Part shown: piece after piece, positions 1-8,009 of the stretch
How the letters are laid out: every line of letters starts with the position of its first letter
How positions within the stretch are numbered: position 1 is the first letter of the stretch
NCBI RefSeq assembly: GCF_000739935.1
Contig: NZ_BBJU01000015.1
Location: 62,001 to 126,000 of the forward strand
DNA from: Agrobacterium rubi TR3 = NBRC 13261
Lineage (GTDB): Bacteria > Pseudomonadota > Alphaproteobacteria > Rhizobiales > Rhizobiaceae
Direction of reading: 5' to 3'
DNA: 64,000 nt
Notes under the pieces: generated by a model
The model's input: only the letters and a program-made list of their open reading frames with translations
Databases searched by the model: none
What the model was told of the DNA's origin: nothing
Position numbers and translations under genes: made by a program

Positions 1-1
1 T

Positions 2-964
2 GAGTATGTAAACGCCTGCAAGATTGCGACAGGTGAGAAATTTAATCCGTCATATCTTCCGGTCTTGCTCGTGGCCGAGCCGGACGACGCATGGGACGAC
101 CCGGCGACATGGCACAAAGCGAACCCCGGCCTTGCTGACGGCTTCGTTTCTATCGAAGAATTTGAGAACCTCGTCACCGACGCCAGAGACAGGCCGCAAG
201 AGCGCTATTCATTCCTGCAATACAATCTGAATATCTGGCAGGGCGCTTCCCGTGAACCGCTCTTCGACATGGGTATCTATGACGAGGGCCATGACACAAA
301 TTTCGATCTAACCGAACTCGAAACGCTCCCGGCATATCTCGGCGTGGACATGTCCGTTAATGGCGACCTGACGGCCATTGTTGCTGCCTTCAAGCATGGT
401 GATGGCCGCATTTTCGTCCACCCGTGGTTCTTTGTTCCCGGTGACGATCTCAAGGCCAGAGCCGTCAAAGATGCCGTGCCTTATGAGCAATGGAAGGCTG
501 ACGGCCATGTAAATGTGATAGACGGCCCGATCATTGAACCGGAAGCTATCGAACAGCATATCCGCGATCTCTGCGCCACCTTCGACGTCAGAGAAATCGC
601 CTTCGATCCGTATCTTGCCCGCAAGACCATGCAGCGCCTCCACGATGACGGCTTGCCAGCAATCGAAATGCGACAGGCACCGCTCACCATGGGACCGGCG
701 ACTGGCGATCTTGAGCGCACGGTCAATGGACGGATGATCCGCCACAACGACCACCCGGTTCTTCGACACCATTTTGATTCGGTTGTCGCAAGCCGTGGCG
801 ATACCGGCCTTGTCAGAATGCACAAGGACAAGCGCACAGATCGCATCGACGGTGCGGTGGCAGCAGCCATGGCCGTTTCCCGTGCCATCCAGAGCAACAA
901 CACCCGGTCAATCTATGACCTCCCCGAAGATGATTTTGATCGGCTGATGCAGGCCGCAGCGTAG
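2..964 (+). CDS. Phage terminase large subunit, C-terminal part (5' end outside window)
   Basis: The reading frame is open from base 2, so this is the 3' portion of a longer gene. It encodes the nuclease half of a TerL packaging motor. The segment around NLNIWQG is typical of HK97-like terminases at the ATPase/nuclease junction. Asp in GVDMSVNGDLTA and the later Asp in DRIDGAVAAAMA fit the acidic metal ligands of the RNase H-fold nuclease. TerL cuts and pumps concatemeric DNA into proheads. The expected next genes (portal, protease, capsid) are absent: a tape-measure gene starts 11 bases after the stop. The ATPase domain lies upstream and cannot be checked. Confidence 0.88.
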   Translation, partial: EYVNACKIATGEKFNPSYLPVLLVAEPDDAWDDPATWHKANPGLADGFVSIEEFENLVTDARDRPQERYSFLQYNLNIWQGASREPLFDMGIYDEGHDTNFDLTELETLPAYLGVDMSVNGDLTAIVAAFKHGDGRIFVHPWFFVPGDDLKARAVKDAVPYEQWKADGHVNVIDGPIIEPEAIEQHIRDLCATFDVREIAFDPYLARKTMQRLHDDGLPAIEMRQAPLTMGPATGDLERTVNGRMIRHNDHPVLRHHFDSVVASRGDTGLVRMHKDKRTDRIDGAVAAAMAVSRAIQSNNTRSIYDLPEDDFDRLMQAAA

Positions 965-975
965 GAGTTTCCACC

Positions 976-3603
976 ATGGCAGATGAAGGCCAACAGCTTT
1001 TAGTCACACTTGCAGCCCGTTTCGACAAATACGAACGCGACATGGACCGCCAGAAACAACGCAGCCGCGACGGTTTCCGCAGGATGCAGAAAGATGCCGA
1101 CGACGCCGGTAGAGGCATGGAGCGATCCATGAATAAGGCGTCAGCTTCCATCGCCGGTAAAATGGAGGGCATGTTTGCTGGCGTCATGAAGGGCGGTGCG
1201 CTTGTTGCGGCAGTCGGTGGCGCAGCGATTGCAATCAAGCAAGTTGCCGATAGCGTGGCCGAAGTAGACCGGGAAGCTCGGAAGGCAGGCGTGTCTTCTA
1301 AAGTGTGGCAGCAATGGTCATATGTAGCGACCGCCACCGGCATGAGCATTGACGGCGTGACAGATGCGATAAAGGAACTGAACATTCGCGGCGATGAGTT
1401 TGCCAAGACCGGCAAGGGCAGCGCCGAAGAAGCTTTCCAACGCCTTGGCTATTCTGCGACAGACGTTGCGCAGAAACTCAAAGACCCTAGCCGGTTCATG
1501 GACGAAATCATTGCCAAGTTGCAAACGCTGGACGCTGCAGCGCAGACACGCATCCTTGACGAGATTTTTGGCGGAACTGGCGCGGAACAGATGGCTAAGG
1601 TTCTTGGCCTGTCCGTTAGCGAAATCCAGAAGATGCGCGGTGAAGCCGCTACTTTCACCGACGAACAGGTTGAGGCGGCAAAGAAGATCGACCGGGAGTT
1701 TTCGACCATGTGGCGGAACTTTACCGTTTACGCCAAACAAGCCGCGATCTCCGGGGTTGATGTTGCATCCAAGATCATCGGTGCAATCAATGACCCCTCC
1801 GGCGGTGCGCGTGACAAAGCCGTGGCTGCCTACAACTCCCCCGAAAAGCATCTTGAACGCCTTCAGGAACAACGCGCCAAAATCTTGCGCCAGATCGAAG
1901 ACACGCAGGGCGGAACGTCTGTCCTCAAAGAAGCGGAGTTGCGCCAGCTTCGCGCCTCCTTGTCGGCGGTCGATGAGAAAATCCACGATGTAACGGGCGG
2001 CAGTGAGGAATTTAAGAACGCGATGAAGGCGCTTTCCACTGCAAGCCTTAGCCTCTCCACCAACATGAACGGCAATGTCTCGGCGGCGGCGAACTTCAAG
2101 GGCGCACTTGTCGAACTGAAAAACCTAGTGCCGGAACTGAAGGCGGAAATGGATAGCCTTGCGACCGCGAATGGCATTGACGCCGCTTATCAGAGCGCCG
2201 TTGGCAATGCCCGTTCGATGGGACAGGTGATGGATGCGACCGCTATCGCAAATCGTGCCAAAAACATTGTGAGCGTCAATTCAGCGAAGTCCGATCCGAC
2301 GCGCTTTCTTGAGGGCAATCTGGCCAGCGGTAAGAACCGCCAGCATATCGACGGTATGGCTTCGGCCTTCGCTGAAAAGCTGGCGACCATGCTTACCTCG
2401 ATGCCGGAAAACCTGAAGGGCGATATCACCATCAACTCCGGCTATCGGGACGTGCAACGCCAGCAAGAGCTTTGGTTGCAGGCACTCAAGAAATACGGTT
2501 CCACGGAAGCAGCGCGCAAGTGGGTTGCCCCTCCTGGTAACAGCCAGCACAATAAAGGCAATGCTGCTGATCTTGGCTATGCGTCCGATGCTGCCCGGAA
2601 ATGGGCGCATCAAAATGCTGGTGACTTCGGCCTGTCTTTCCCGTTGTCGAATGAGAACTGGCATATCGAAGATACTGACGCGCGGAACAAGGCGAAGAGT
2701 GCAGAACTCGACCAGCAAACGGAAGCCATCACCCGGCAGAACGACGCACGGCGCAACTTGAACCAGAGTGTTGAGGACGGGCTTGATCTTGCCCGCTTCG
2801 AAGCGTCCATCTCTGGCCTGTCCGCATCGCAGCAGCAAATTGAGCTTGGCGTCTATCAGGCACAGGCTGAAGCGAAACGTGCCGGGATCACGCTATCTGA
2901 TCAAGAGCTTGCCAAGATTCGTGAGAAGATCACGCTGACGACACAGCTTGATCAAACAAACCAGCAGGTTGCTGCCTCGTCCGATGGCCTTAAGAATGCG
3001 CAGATGTATTTTGCGGAGTCCTTCACATCTTCCCTCTCCGGCCTGTTGACCGGCACCACGACTTTGAACGGTGCGCTTCAGAACCTTTTGAACAGCCTGA
3101 TCGATGCGACCCTTCAGGCGGCGTTGCTTGGCAAAGGTCCGCTGGGCGGTTTGTTTGGTGGCGGGCTGGGCAGCGGTATTCTTGGCGCGATCTTCGGTTT
3201 CGAGTCGGGCGGATACACCGGCGACGGCGGCAGGAGCGAACCGGCTGGCATCGTCCACCGTGGCGAATACGTCATGTCGAAAGCTGCTGTCAGCCGCATT
3301 GGTGTTAGCAATCTTGAAGCTTTACATCAGGGGGCTTTGAAAGGTTATTCCGATGGTGGATTTGTCTCACCGACACCTGCCCTGTCCGCGCCTTCAATCG
3401 GAAGCTCGTCGGTCCCTGTCCAATCCATCACTATCTCAGCACCTGTTACCGTTAATACCAATGGCGGTGGCACACCACAACAGAACGAAGACCTCGCGAA
3501 ACGGATGGCAAAGGAGATGGAAGCGACAATGCGTGGTGTTGTGGCTTCAGAAATGCAGCGCCAAACAAGACCGGGCAACTTTGCCAATTCGCGCTCCCGA
3601 TAA
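976..3603 (+). CDS. Phage tail tape-measure protein with embedded M15-type peptidase domain
   Basis: 875 residues, ATG start. The N-terminal 90 residues are charged and coiled-coil-like, followed by a hydrophobic Gly/Ala/Val stretch near residues 70-90. The C-terminal region (about 720-790) is the Gly-rich hydrophobic segment plus a GGYTGDGG...EPAGIVHRGEYVMSK-type motif, a hallmark of lambda gpH/Siphoviridae tape-measure C-termini. In the middle, residues about 480-565, is a VanY/M15-like domain: SGYRDVQRQQELW, SQHNKGNAADLGY (zinc ligands His about 525 and Asp about 532) and NWHIED (His about 563). Such domains help tail tips digest peptidoglycan during DNA entry. The gene directly follows TerL and is followed by no other tail gene. 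Confidence 0.85.
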   Translation: MADEGQQLLVTLAARFDKYERDMDRQKQRSRDGFRRMQKDADDAGRGMERSMNKASASIAGKMEGMFAGVMKGGALVAAVGGAAIAIKQVADSVAEVDREARKAGVSSKVWQQWSYVATATGMSIDGVTDAIKELNIRGDEFAKTGKGSAEEAFQRLGYSATDVAQKLKDPSRFMDEIIAKLQTLDAAAQTRILDEIFGGTGAEQMAKVLGLSVSEIQKMRGEAATFTDEQVEAAKKIDREFSTMWRNFTVYAKQAAISGVDVASKIIGAINDPSGGARDKAVAAYNSPEKHLERLQEQRAKILRQIEDTQGGTSVLKEAELRQLRASLSAVDEKIHDVTGGSEEFKNAMKALSTASLSLSTNMNGNVSAAANFKGALVELKNLVPELKAEMDSLATANGIDAAYQSAVGNARSMGQVMDATAIANRAKNIVSVNSAKSDPTRFLEGNLASGKNRQHIDGMASAFAEKLATMLTSMPENLKGDITINSGYRDVQRQQELWLQALKKYGSTEAARKWVAPPGNSQHNKGNAADLGYASDAARKWAHQNAGDFGLSFPLSNENWHIEDTDARNKAKSAELDQQTEAITRQNDARRNLNQSVEDGLDLARFEASISGLSASQQQIELGVYQAQAEAKRAGITLSDQELAKIREKITLTTQLDQTNQQVAASSDGLKNAQMYFAESFTSSLSGLLTGTTTLNGALQNLLNSLIDATLQAALLGKGPLGGLFGGGLGSGILGAIFGFESGGYTGDGGRSEPAGIVHRGEYVMSKAAVSRIGVSNLEALHQGALKGYSDGGFVSPTPALSAPSIGSSSVPVQSITISAPVTVNTNGGGTPQQNEDLAKRMAKEMEATMRGVVASEMQRQTRPGNFANSRSR

Positions 3604-3624
3604 CGGAGCTACAACCAATAAAAA

Positions 3625-3651
3625 GGGGAAGCAGCCTATTGGCTCTTCCCC
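3625..3651 (+). terminator. Hairpin after the tape-measure gene
   Basis: A 7-bp stem (GGGGAAG/CTTCCCC) continues after one bulged C into AGCC-tatt-GGCT, giving 11 bp in total. It sits 22 bases after the tape-measure stop. There is no strong T run after it, so terminator activity is probable but not certain. Confidence 0.55.
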
Positions 3652-3753
3652 CGTAGCGTTTGCCGCCGTCGCTTGCAGCGTTTAAACTCTACCCAATAGT
3701 CGATAATAAATCAACAAAATCATTTGTTTATTTGAATTTCCTGAAGCGTCTGC

Positions 3754-3809
3754 TTGCGTGATCATTTGCCCAATGCTATATTAGTGCATCTAAAGCATTC
3801 AATGCATTC
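3754..3809 (+). promoter_or_regulatory. Promoter and repeated operator-like motif for the RHH gene
   Basis: TTGCGT (3754-3759), 17 bases, then TATATT (3777-3782) is a passable sigma70 promoter. Just downstream are two direct GCATTC copies (3795-3800 and 3804-3809), 9 bp apart, preceded by a related TGCATC. This is the spacing at which ribbon-helix-helix repressors often bind their own promoters; autoregulation is inferred. Confidence 0.4.
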
Positions 3810-3825
3810 AAAAGGAGTTTTCGCA

Positions 3826-4257
3826 TTGGCTACCGCAGCAATCCGCCTTCCCGAAGAACGCGCCGAACAGGCTCGGAAACTGGCCGCTCATAAGGGCATC
3901 ACTGTCGCTGATCTTGTCGGCGACCTCATCACCAGCGAAATCAAGCGACTTGGCCTTGGCCTGCAAATCGGCCTTGGGAGTATTGATATTGCCGATCTGG
4001 AAAACGGCCAAGTCCACCTTGATTATGGCGCTGGTGTCCATATGTGGACCAAAGCACAGACGCTTGATGTTGCCCAAGCTATTGAAAACGCGCTTGCCCG
4101 GAAAGGCGGGGTATTGAACATGGACGCTGAAATCGAATTGGGCCGTGTAGGCGTTTCGGTCCGGCTGAAAAATCTCAACACCAACCATGAACGGACACTG
4201 GCTTCGTCCGTTGCGAAAGAATTGGTAGCGCTTCTGCGCCACCACGCCAACCACTAA
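3826..4257 (+). CDS. Ribbon-helix-helix-like small protein, unknown role
   Basis: I chose TTG at 3826 (143 residues) because AAAGGAG lies at 3811-3817, nine bases upstream, and a promoter-like pair overlaps the longer frame. The N-terminus (ATAAIRLPEERAEQARKLAAHKG, about residues 2-24, then ITVADLVGDLI) has the strand-helix-helix pattern of Arc/CopG-type DNA-binding proteins. The remaining 100 residues are unlike antitoxins I know and could be an effector or oligomerisation part. No toxin-like neighbour is visible. It lies between the tape-measure and Rep-like genes, so a regulator of element gene expression is likely. The repeated GCATTC motif in its leader is a candidate operator. Confidence 0.65.
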   Translation: MATAAIRLPEERAEQARKLAAHKGITVADLVGDLITSEIKRLGLGLQIGLGSIDIADLENGQVHLDYGAGVHMWTKAQTLDVAQAIENALARKGGVLNMDAEIELGRVGVSVRLKNLNTNHERTLASSVAKELVALLRHHANH

Positions 4258-4303
4258 AAATACTCTGCCGTCGCTCGTATCACCCCGTTGAGGCTCGTCG
4301 CCC

Positions 4304-5128
4304 TTGTCTTCTAATCCAAGCCACTACTCCGGCCAATCGCCACTCTTCCGCCGCCTGATCAATGGCCCATTGGAAGGTGAGGAAACGCGCAAAATTGCGA
4401 CAAAAAGCGATGACGATAAGACCTCTGAACCCCTTGCAGAACAAGGGTTCGAGCGTGATTCGTCAGACGCTAGGCTAGTAGCTCCCCAACAAACCTCTAC
4501 TACCCTCAAAAAACCAACTAACGAAGACACCTCCACACCCCTGAAAGCACCTCTAACAGACCAAGCAGAAACACCTCTTCCAGCCACGCCTAAAGCAGCC
4601 AAGCCCAAAAAGCAGGCTCCGAAAAAATGGCGCAACCTTTCTGATATCGAAAAGCTGACAGAAGCTCACATCACCGCTGAAAGTCTCGGCGCGCTGGCCT
4701 TCACCATCAACTTCAGCGACCGCCTACAGAAAACCCTTTCAGCATTCAGCGATCCAACCCGCCTCATTTCCGGTTATATCGGCAGAGAGCTTCGGAAAGC
4801 GCTTGGCCATTCCCTCCCCCATGTATTCACTATTGAAGTCTCCCGGAGTGGAAAGCTCCATGCACACGGCGCTGTAGTGATTGGCGATGATCTTCGGGAA
4901 GAACGCATCGCATCTATAGACAAGGCTCTTGGCCGGGCTGGTGGGAAGCTGAAAGCTGCAAGGATTGTCTGCCAAACCCAAAGCTATCTTGATCACCTTC
5001 ATAATGGCGAAGGATGGGCAAAGTATCTGGCGAAGTCGCGTAGTGCGACGTGCAAGCATTTGGGAACAGACAAGATCAGCTTCATTTCCACCGATCTTCT
5101 ACGGTTGGCAAGGTTTTCGATGGAATAA
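4304..5128 (+). CDS. HUH-endonuclease Rep-like protein
   Basis: 274 residues with a TTG start; an in-frame stop at 4289 leaves no earlier start. The first 105 residues are low-complexity, rich in Thr, Pro, Lys and Glu. The second half has rolling-circle Rep hallmarks: a strand FTIEVSRSG then K-L-H-A-H-G, an HUH motif with His186 and His188, and Tyr241-L-A-Lys244 in GWAKYLAKS matching the catalytic YxxK motif. These enzymes nick one strand at an origin and hold the 5' end through the Tyr. The adjacent 580-base non-coding region is a natural place for the origin. It might alternatively be a relaxase of a mobilisable element. Function is inferred from motifs only. Confidence 0.65.
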   Translation: MSSNPSHYSGQSPLFRRLINGPLEGEETRKIATKSDDDKTSEPLAEQGFERDSSDARLVAPQQTSTTLKKPTNEDTSTPLKAPLTDQAETPLPATPKAAKPKKQAPKKWRNLSDIEKLTEAHITAESLGALAFTINFSDRLQKTLSAFSDPTRLISGYIGRELRKALGHSLPHVFTIEVSRSGKLHAHGAVVIGDDLREERIASIDKALGRAGGKLKAARIVCQTQSYLDHLHNGEGWAKYLAKSRSATCKHLGTDKISFISTDLLRLARFSME

Positions 5129-5600
5129 TGCTGGGATCAGCACAAAATACCTGTTGGTAGTTTATGCACGATACTTGAACCTCCGCTGTTTTATTCTATT
5201 TTGGTAATGTCCTCATTTGAGGGGATAGTCAGGAGGCTCCTTTGGAAGCTTTTTTGGTTCCCCTAGTCTCAAGGCGTTGCGAATAGCCTCGCTCTGAGGC
5301 GTCTCTGAACGGGGACGGGTTAAGACCAAATGGAATCCGGGGGTGGGCTATTGCCACCGGTCTGCATACGTAGAGTGGCATTCGGATGTTTGCCATTCTG
5401 GGGAATCCCTCATATGGATCAACCCCGGTCGCGTCCGGCAGATAAGGTCGATGATGGAACGTAGAGACGCCTTGCGTGGAATGGCAGGACCCGGCCTTGT
5501 AGCTGGAACTCGGCCTAAAACGCACCAGAGAGAGCGGACCGTCGAACCCACTGTAACCACCAGCCACTTGTGAATCGCTCTCCACGGCCCGCTAAGACTC

Positions 5601-5630
5601 AACCCGCCCATGTGGCGGGTTTTCTATTTT
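5601..5630 (+). terminator. Strong intrinsic terminator
   Basis: Perfect 8-bp stem AACCCGCC/GGCGGGTT with loop catgt, followed by a T-rich run. No protein gene ends nearby on the plus strand, which supports a non-coding transcript reaching this point. Confidence 0.8.
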
Positions 5631-5644
5631 CTTTTCCCAGTTTG

Positions 5645-5702
5645 TTGACTTTGATTTGGTAACGATAGATAAGCGTTACCAGTAACAGAATATATCGTTA
5701 CC
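5645..5702 (+). promoter_or_regulatory. Promoter overlapped by CGTTACC operator repeats
   Basis: TTGACT (5645-5650), 17 bases, GATAAG (5668-5673). Interleaved with it are GGTAACG (5658-5664) and CGTTACC (5674-5680), a 7-bp inverted repeat with a 9-base spacer. A second pair follows, GTAAC (5682-5686) with CGTTACC (5696-5702). A dimeric repressor bound here would cover the -10 region. Confidence 0.45.
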
Positions 5703-5712
5703 GGGGAGATGG

Positions 5713-6183
5713 ATGGCAAAGACACGAGCAGAAATTCAACGTGAATACCGAGAACGAAGAAAAGCGGAAGTGCAAGCCAAGCGCGCAAAGCCTGCTCCGG
5801 TTCTTGATCCCAGCATGGCAAATCCCTCCCTGTCCTTCGCTACGTTCCTCAAGGACCGGGAGGCCAACTTCACACTGCCGGAAAATCTGCACTGGGTGGG
5901 TATCGAACTCGAAACCGATCTGACAGCTGACGTGCCTAAGCTAGAGCGCTCCGAAGAATGGCAAGAAATGGGTTTAGAAGTGAATAGCCTGACAGTGGCA
6001 ACGGCCATGGTGGAAATCATGATCGACGCAGCGAAAGAGCTTTCCACGCTGATCAACACCTACAAGCTCGAAGAAATCGACCGACTGATGGAAAATGCAT
6101 CGCTGGTGAAAAGGGCACAGCTTGAAGCCCTCAAAACCCGGCTGGCGAGGAAGACCAGCCATTTCTTCCCGGTCATCGACTGA
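5713..6183 (+). CDS. Unknown element protein with basic N-terminal helix
   Basis: 156 residues. ATG at 5713 follows GGGGAG (5703-5708); an ATG at 5709 is out of frame. Residues 1-28 form a strongly basic helix (TRAEIQREYRERRKAE) of the type that begins several rhizobial phage proteins. The rest is predicted helical, with an acidic middle and a C-terminal helix rich in Leu/Lys/Arg. It is not recognised as a named family. The repeat-laden promoter directly upstream suggests tight repression, as for an early or lytic-phase gene. A DNA-binding or small-terminase-like role is possible but unsupported by a clear motif. Confidence 0.65.
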   Translation: MAKTRAEIQREYRERRKAEVQAKRAKPAPVLDPSMANPSLSFATFLKDREANFTLPENLHWVGIELETDLTADVPKLERSEEWQEMGLEVNSLTVATAMVEIMIDAAKELSTLINTYKLEEIDRLMENASLVKRAQLEALKTRLARKTSHFFPVID

Positions 6184-6198
6184 CCACTTAGACAATGC

Positions 6199-6230
6199 CC
6201 TACCGAAGCGGTTGCAGCCGCCCCGGTAGG
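6199..6230 (+). terminator. Two-part hairpin between element genes
   Basis: CCTACCG, two unpaired bases, GCGG, loop ttgcag, CCGC, two unpaired bases, CGGTAGG: 11 bp with a symmetric internal loop. There is no T run, so it may attenuate or protect RNA ends instead of terminating. Confidence 0.5.
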
Positions 6231-6276
6231 TTGAGAATGCCAATTAGGGTCAACATTCATACAAGAGCAAGATACA

Positions 6277-6819
6277 ATGAAACTCGAAGAAACTAAAGGC
6301 GCAACAAACTACGTCGATATCTCTGTCAGCAGTGAGCTTTTTGAGAAAGCTTCAAGGGGCTGGCCGGTTAAACGTTTTAACGGCAAATATAATTGTGTTG
6401 AGTATCTCAACTCACCATCCGGCCTGATTATCCTTGCGCACCAGAACACACGCGACCGCCAAGTTGACGGCATTCATCCCGCCGTCCTCTCCGAGAGCAT
6501 TAACAGTGACCGAAACATTGTGGAGCCGCTGAAATCACACTCCGGCAATCCGTTTTCTAACAGTCCGGTTGAATACAACATGCACTGGATGACGCGCCGC
6601 TCACAAGGCGCGCTTATTCAAAAAGCCTTTGGAAGAATGATCGACCAAGGCGATAAGGAAGCTTATGTGATTGAGCTTTCGACAAGCGTTCAACTTGCCA
6701 TTTACGATGCGCCATTCGGCCTTGTCATTGCTCTGTCTGGCTCCAGGACCAATGACGTTGCCGTTATCCTTTCTGCTGGCGAGGTCGATTTCATGGAAGA
6801 AGGTGTGATCAGAAGTTAG
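6277..6819 (+). CDS. Unknown protein of the phage-like element
   Basis: 180 residues, ATG start, with only a weak ribosome site (AAGAGCAAGA region) upstream. No signal peptide, membrane segment or catalytic motif is evident. The sequence looks like a compact soluble alpha/beta protein and has normal codon use for the element. It lies after a hairpin and before a terminator at 6897, so it appears monocistronic. I do not recognise a family. Position near the att end suggests accessory cargo or a late-control gene. Confidence 0.6.
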   Translation: MKLEETKGATNYVDISVSSELFEKASRGWPVKRFNGKYNCVEYLNSPSGLIILAHQNTRDRQVDGIHPAVLSESINSDRNIVEPLKSHSGNPFSNSPVEYNMHWMTRRSQGALIQKAFGRMIDQGDKEAYVIELSTSVQLAIYDAPFGLVIALSGSRTNDVAVILSAGEVDFMEEGVIRS

Positions 6820-7137
6820 GCACCGGAATTGGTGGAAATGACGCCGGAGGATGAGGCGAATATTCAGCCTAAATAAACTGACTCAATCGATTGACGGCCC
6901 GCCTCTTGCATTCGGCGGGCTTGTCTCTCGGCGGCATTATGAATCCTTTCTAGTCTCTCCTCATTTTCGACAATTGGCCTTTACATGCGAGCAAACTATA
7001 ACTAGAACAAAAAAGGAACATTTAGAGAATCGATACTCAACTTGTGGGTGGAGCAAAAATCACCTGTGTTTTTTGGTTGCTTTAGGTTGCAAGTCTAATT
7101 TCCCGCTTTTAGGGTGCTTTCAATCTGGAGGCTCACC
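6820..7137. other. Intergenic interval with terminator, no gene supported
   Basis: Contains the terminator at 6897-6930 and then AT-richer DNA leading to the DUF4747-like gene. An open frame at 6851-7174 is rejected because it overlaps the next gene and has no ribosome site. Confidence 0.6.
6897..6930 (+). terminator. Intrinsic terminator
   Basis: Perfect 7-bp stem GCCCGCC/GGCGGGC with a 10-base loop and a following ttgtct. It separates the unknown gene ending at 6819 from the accessory pair starting at 7138. Confidence 0.7.
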
Positions 7138-8007
7138 ATGGCAAGAAAAATTAAAGTATCGGCATCTGCACTGAACATTCGACTGCATCCGCACGAGCAG
7201 GGAACCTATTCAAAATGGCTGCGAACGGTATATAGAAAACGAATTATTGGTCCGGTTCACGGTGATCGACACGGGATGATATCGTCGCTTGATACCCGTC
7301 AAGAAATTGAGGGAATAGTTACCGGATTAATCACGACATTTGTGAAATTTGACAAAGACGCGGAGTGGTTTAATTCAGCGGAACTAAAAGAAGCTACCGA
7401 GGACGAGCTTTCAGAAATCGAAATACCTCCGGATTTACACTACAATCCAGCTTACTTTTACTTCGCTCTCCATGAGAAAACACACAAGCTATATTTTCAG
7501 ACTTATTCGAAAGGAGATACGCTTACTCCTTTGTCAGCGAAGAAATTTTTTGGGTACCTCGCCAAAAATATCGACGTGATGAGAGAGTTTGGAGAGGCGC
7601 AAATATCTCTGGTCCAAGAGAAAGCTAGCCTAGAGAGAATGTTTGAGATCGACCGCATCACAGAGATATCAATAACGATTGCTAAGCCTAATACTGATAT
7701 CTTCGATGATGATTTTGATAAAAACATTGAAAATCACCTAGCAGAGACCCACAGTCGAGCAATAACGATATCTTATAAAGCTGATGCAGGTGGATCAATT
7801 CAGCCGGATGACGACATTAGAAAAATCAGTAACGTTGCTCTCAGCAACGGATCAGTGGAGGTTAAGGGGCGCGACGAAAAAGGTGCAGTTAAGCTAAACA
7901 GCGAAGATTATCCGTTGGAACTGCACGATAAATACGACCCAGACGCTAAGCAAGAACGTAGTGCTTTTCTGGCGTTGTTGCCCATCTTCGGAGCTGCCTT
8001 TAGGTAG
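7138..8007 (+). CDS. DUF4747-like protein, first gene of a candidate defence pair
   Basis: 289 residues. ATG at 7138 has CTGGAGG six bases upstream; the longer frame from 7114 starts at GTG before that ribosome site. The N-terminus (ARKIKVSASALNIRLHPHEQ) and HGDRHGMISSL near residue 42 resemble my memory of the DUF4747 family, whose function I do not know. There is no signal peptide or membrane segment. A Lys/Glu/Asp-rich C-terminal half carries an acidic DIFDDDFDKN segment. Base composition is lower in GC than the surrounding chromosome, indicating recent transfer. The stop is two bases from the start of a membrane-protein gene, implying translational coupling. Confidence 0.7.
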   Translation: MARKIKVSASALNIRLHPHEQGTYSKWLRTVYRKRIIGPVHGDRHGMISSLDTRQEIEGIVTGLITTFVKFDKDAEWFNSAELKEATEDELSEIEIPPDLHYNPAYFYFALHEKTHKLYFQTYSKGDTLTPLSAKKFFGYLAKNIDVMREFGEAQISLVQEKASLERMFEIDRITEISITIAKPNTDIFDDDFDKNIENHLAETHSRAITISYKADAGGSIQPDDDIRKISNVALSNGSVEVKGRDEKGAVKLNSEDYPLELHDKYDPDAKQERSAFLALLPIFGAAFR

Positions 8008-8009
8008 AT

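Larger units (their letters stand above)
5129..5712. other. Long non-coding interval: possible structured RNA or replication origin
   Basis: No convincing gene lies here; the open frames on both strands lack ribosome sites and family character. The interval is dense in perfect short hairpins: AGGAG-g-CTCCT (near 5231), GCCTC-gctct-GAGGC (5286-5300), GGTGG-gctattg-CCACC (5342-5358) and a 7-bp long-range pair GAGAGCG (5530-5536) with CGCTCTC (5576-5582). It ends in a strong terminator at 5601. That layout suits a roughly 350-400-nt RNA on the plus strand, or a rolling-circle origin next to the Rep-like gene. Both are inference. Confidence 0.35.

Noticed and set aside
5229-5585. Minus-strand open frame of 118 codons in the non-coding interval
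   Set aside because: No ribosome site or family character, and it runs against the strong plus-strand terminator and hairpins.
5218-5630. RNase P RNA or tmRNA in the structured interval
   Set aside because: None of the conserved RNase P core segments or tmRNA-like tRNA ends could be found.
6851-7174. 107-codon plus-strand frame
   Set aside because: Overlaps the well-supported start of the DUF4747-like gene, spans a terminator and has no ribosome site.
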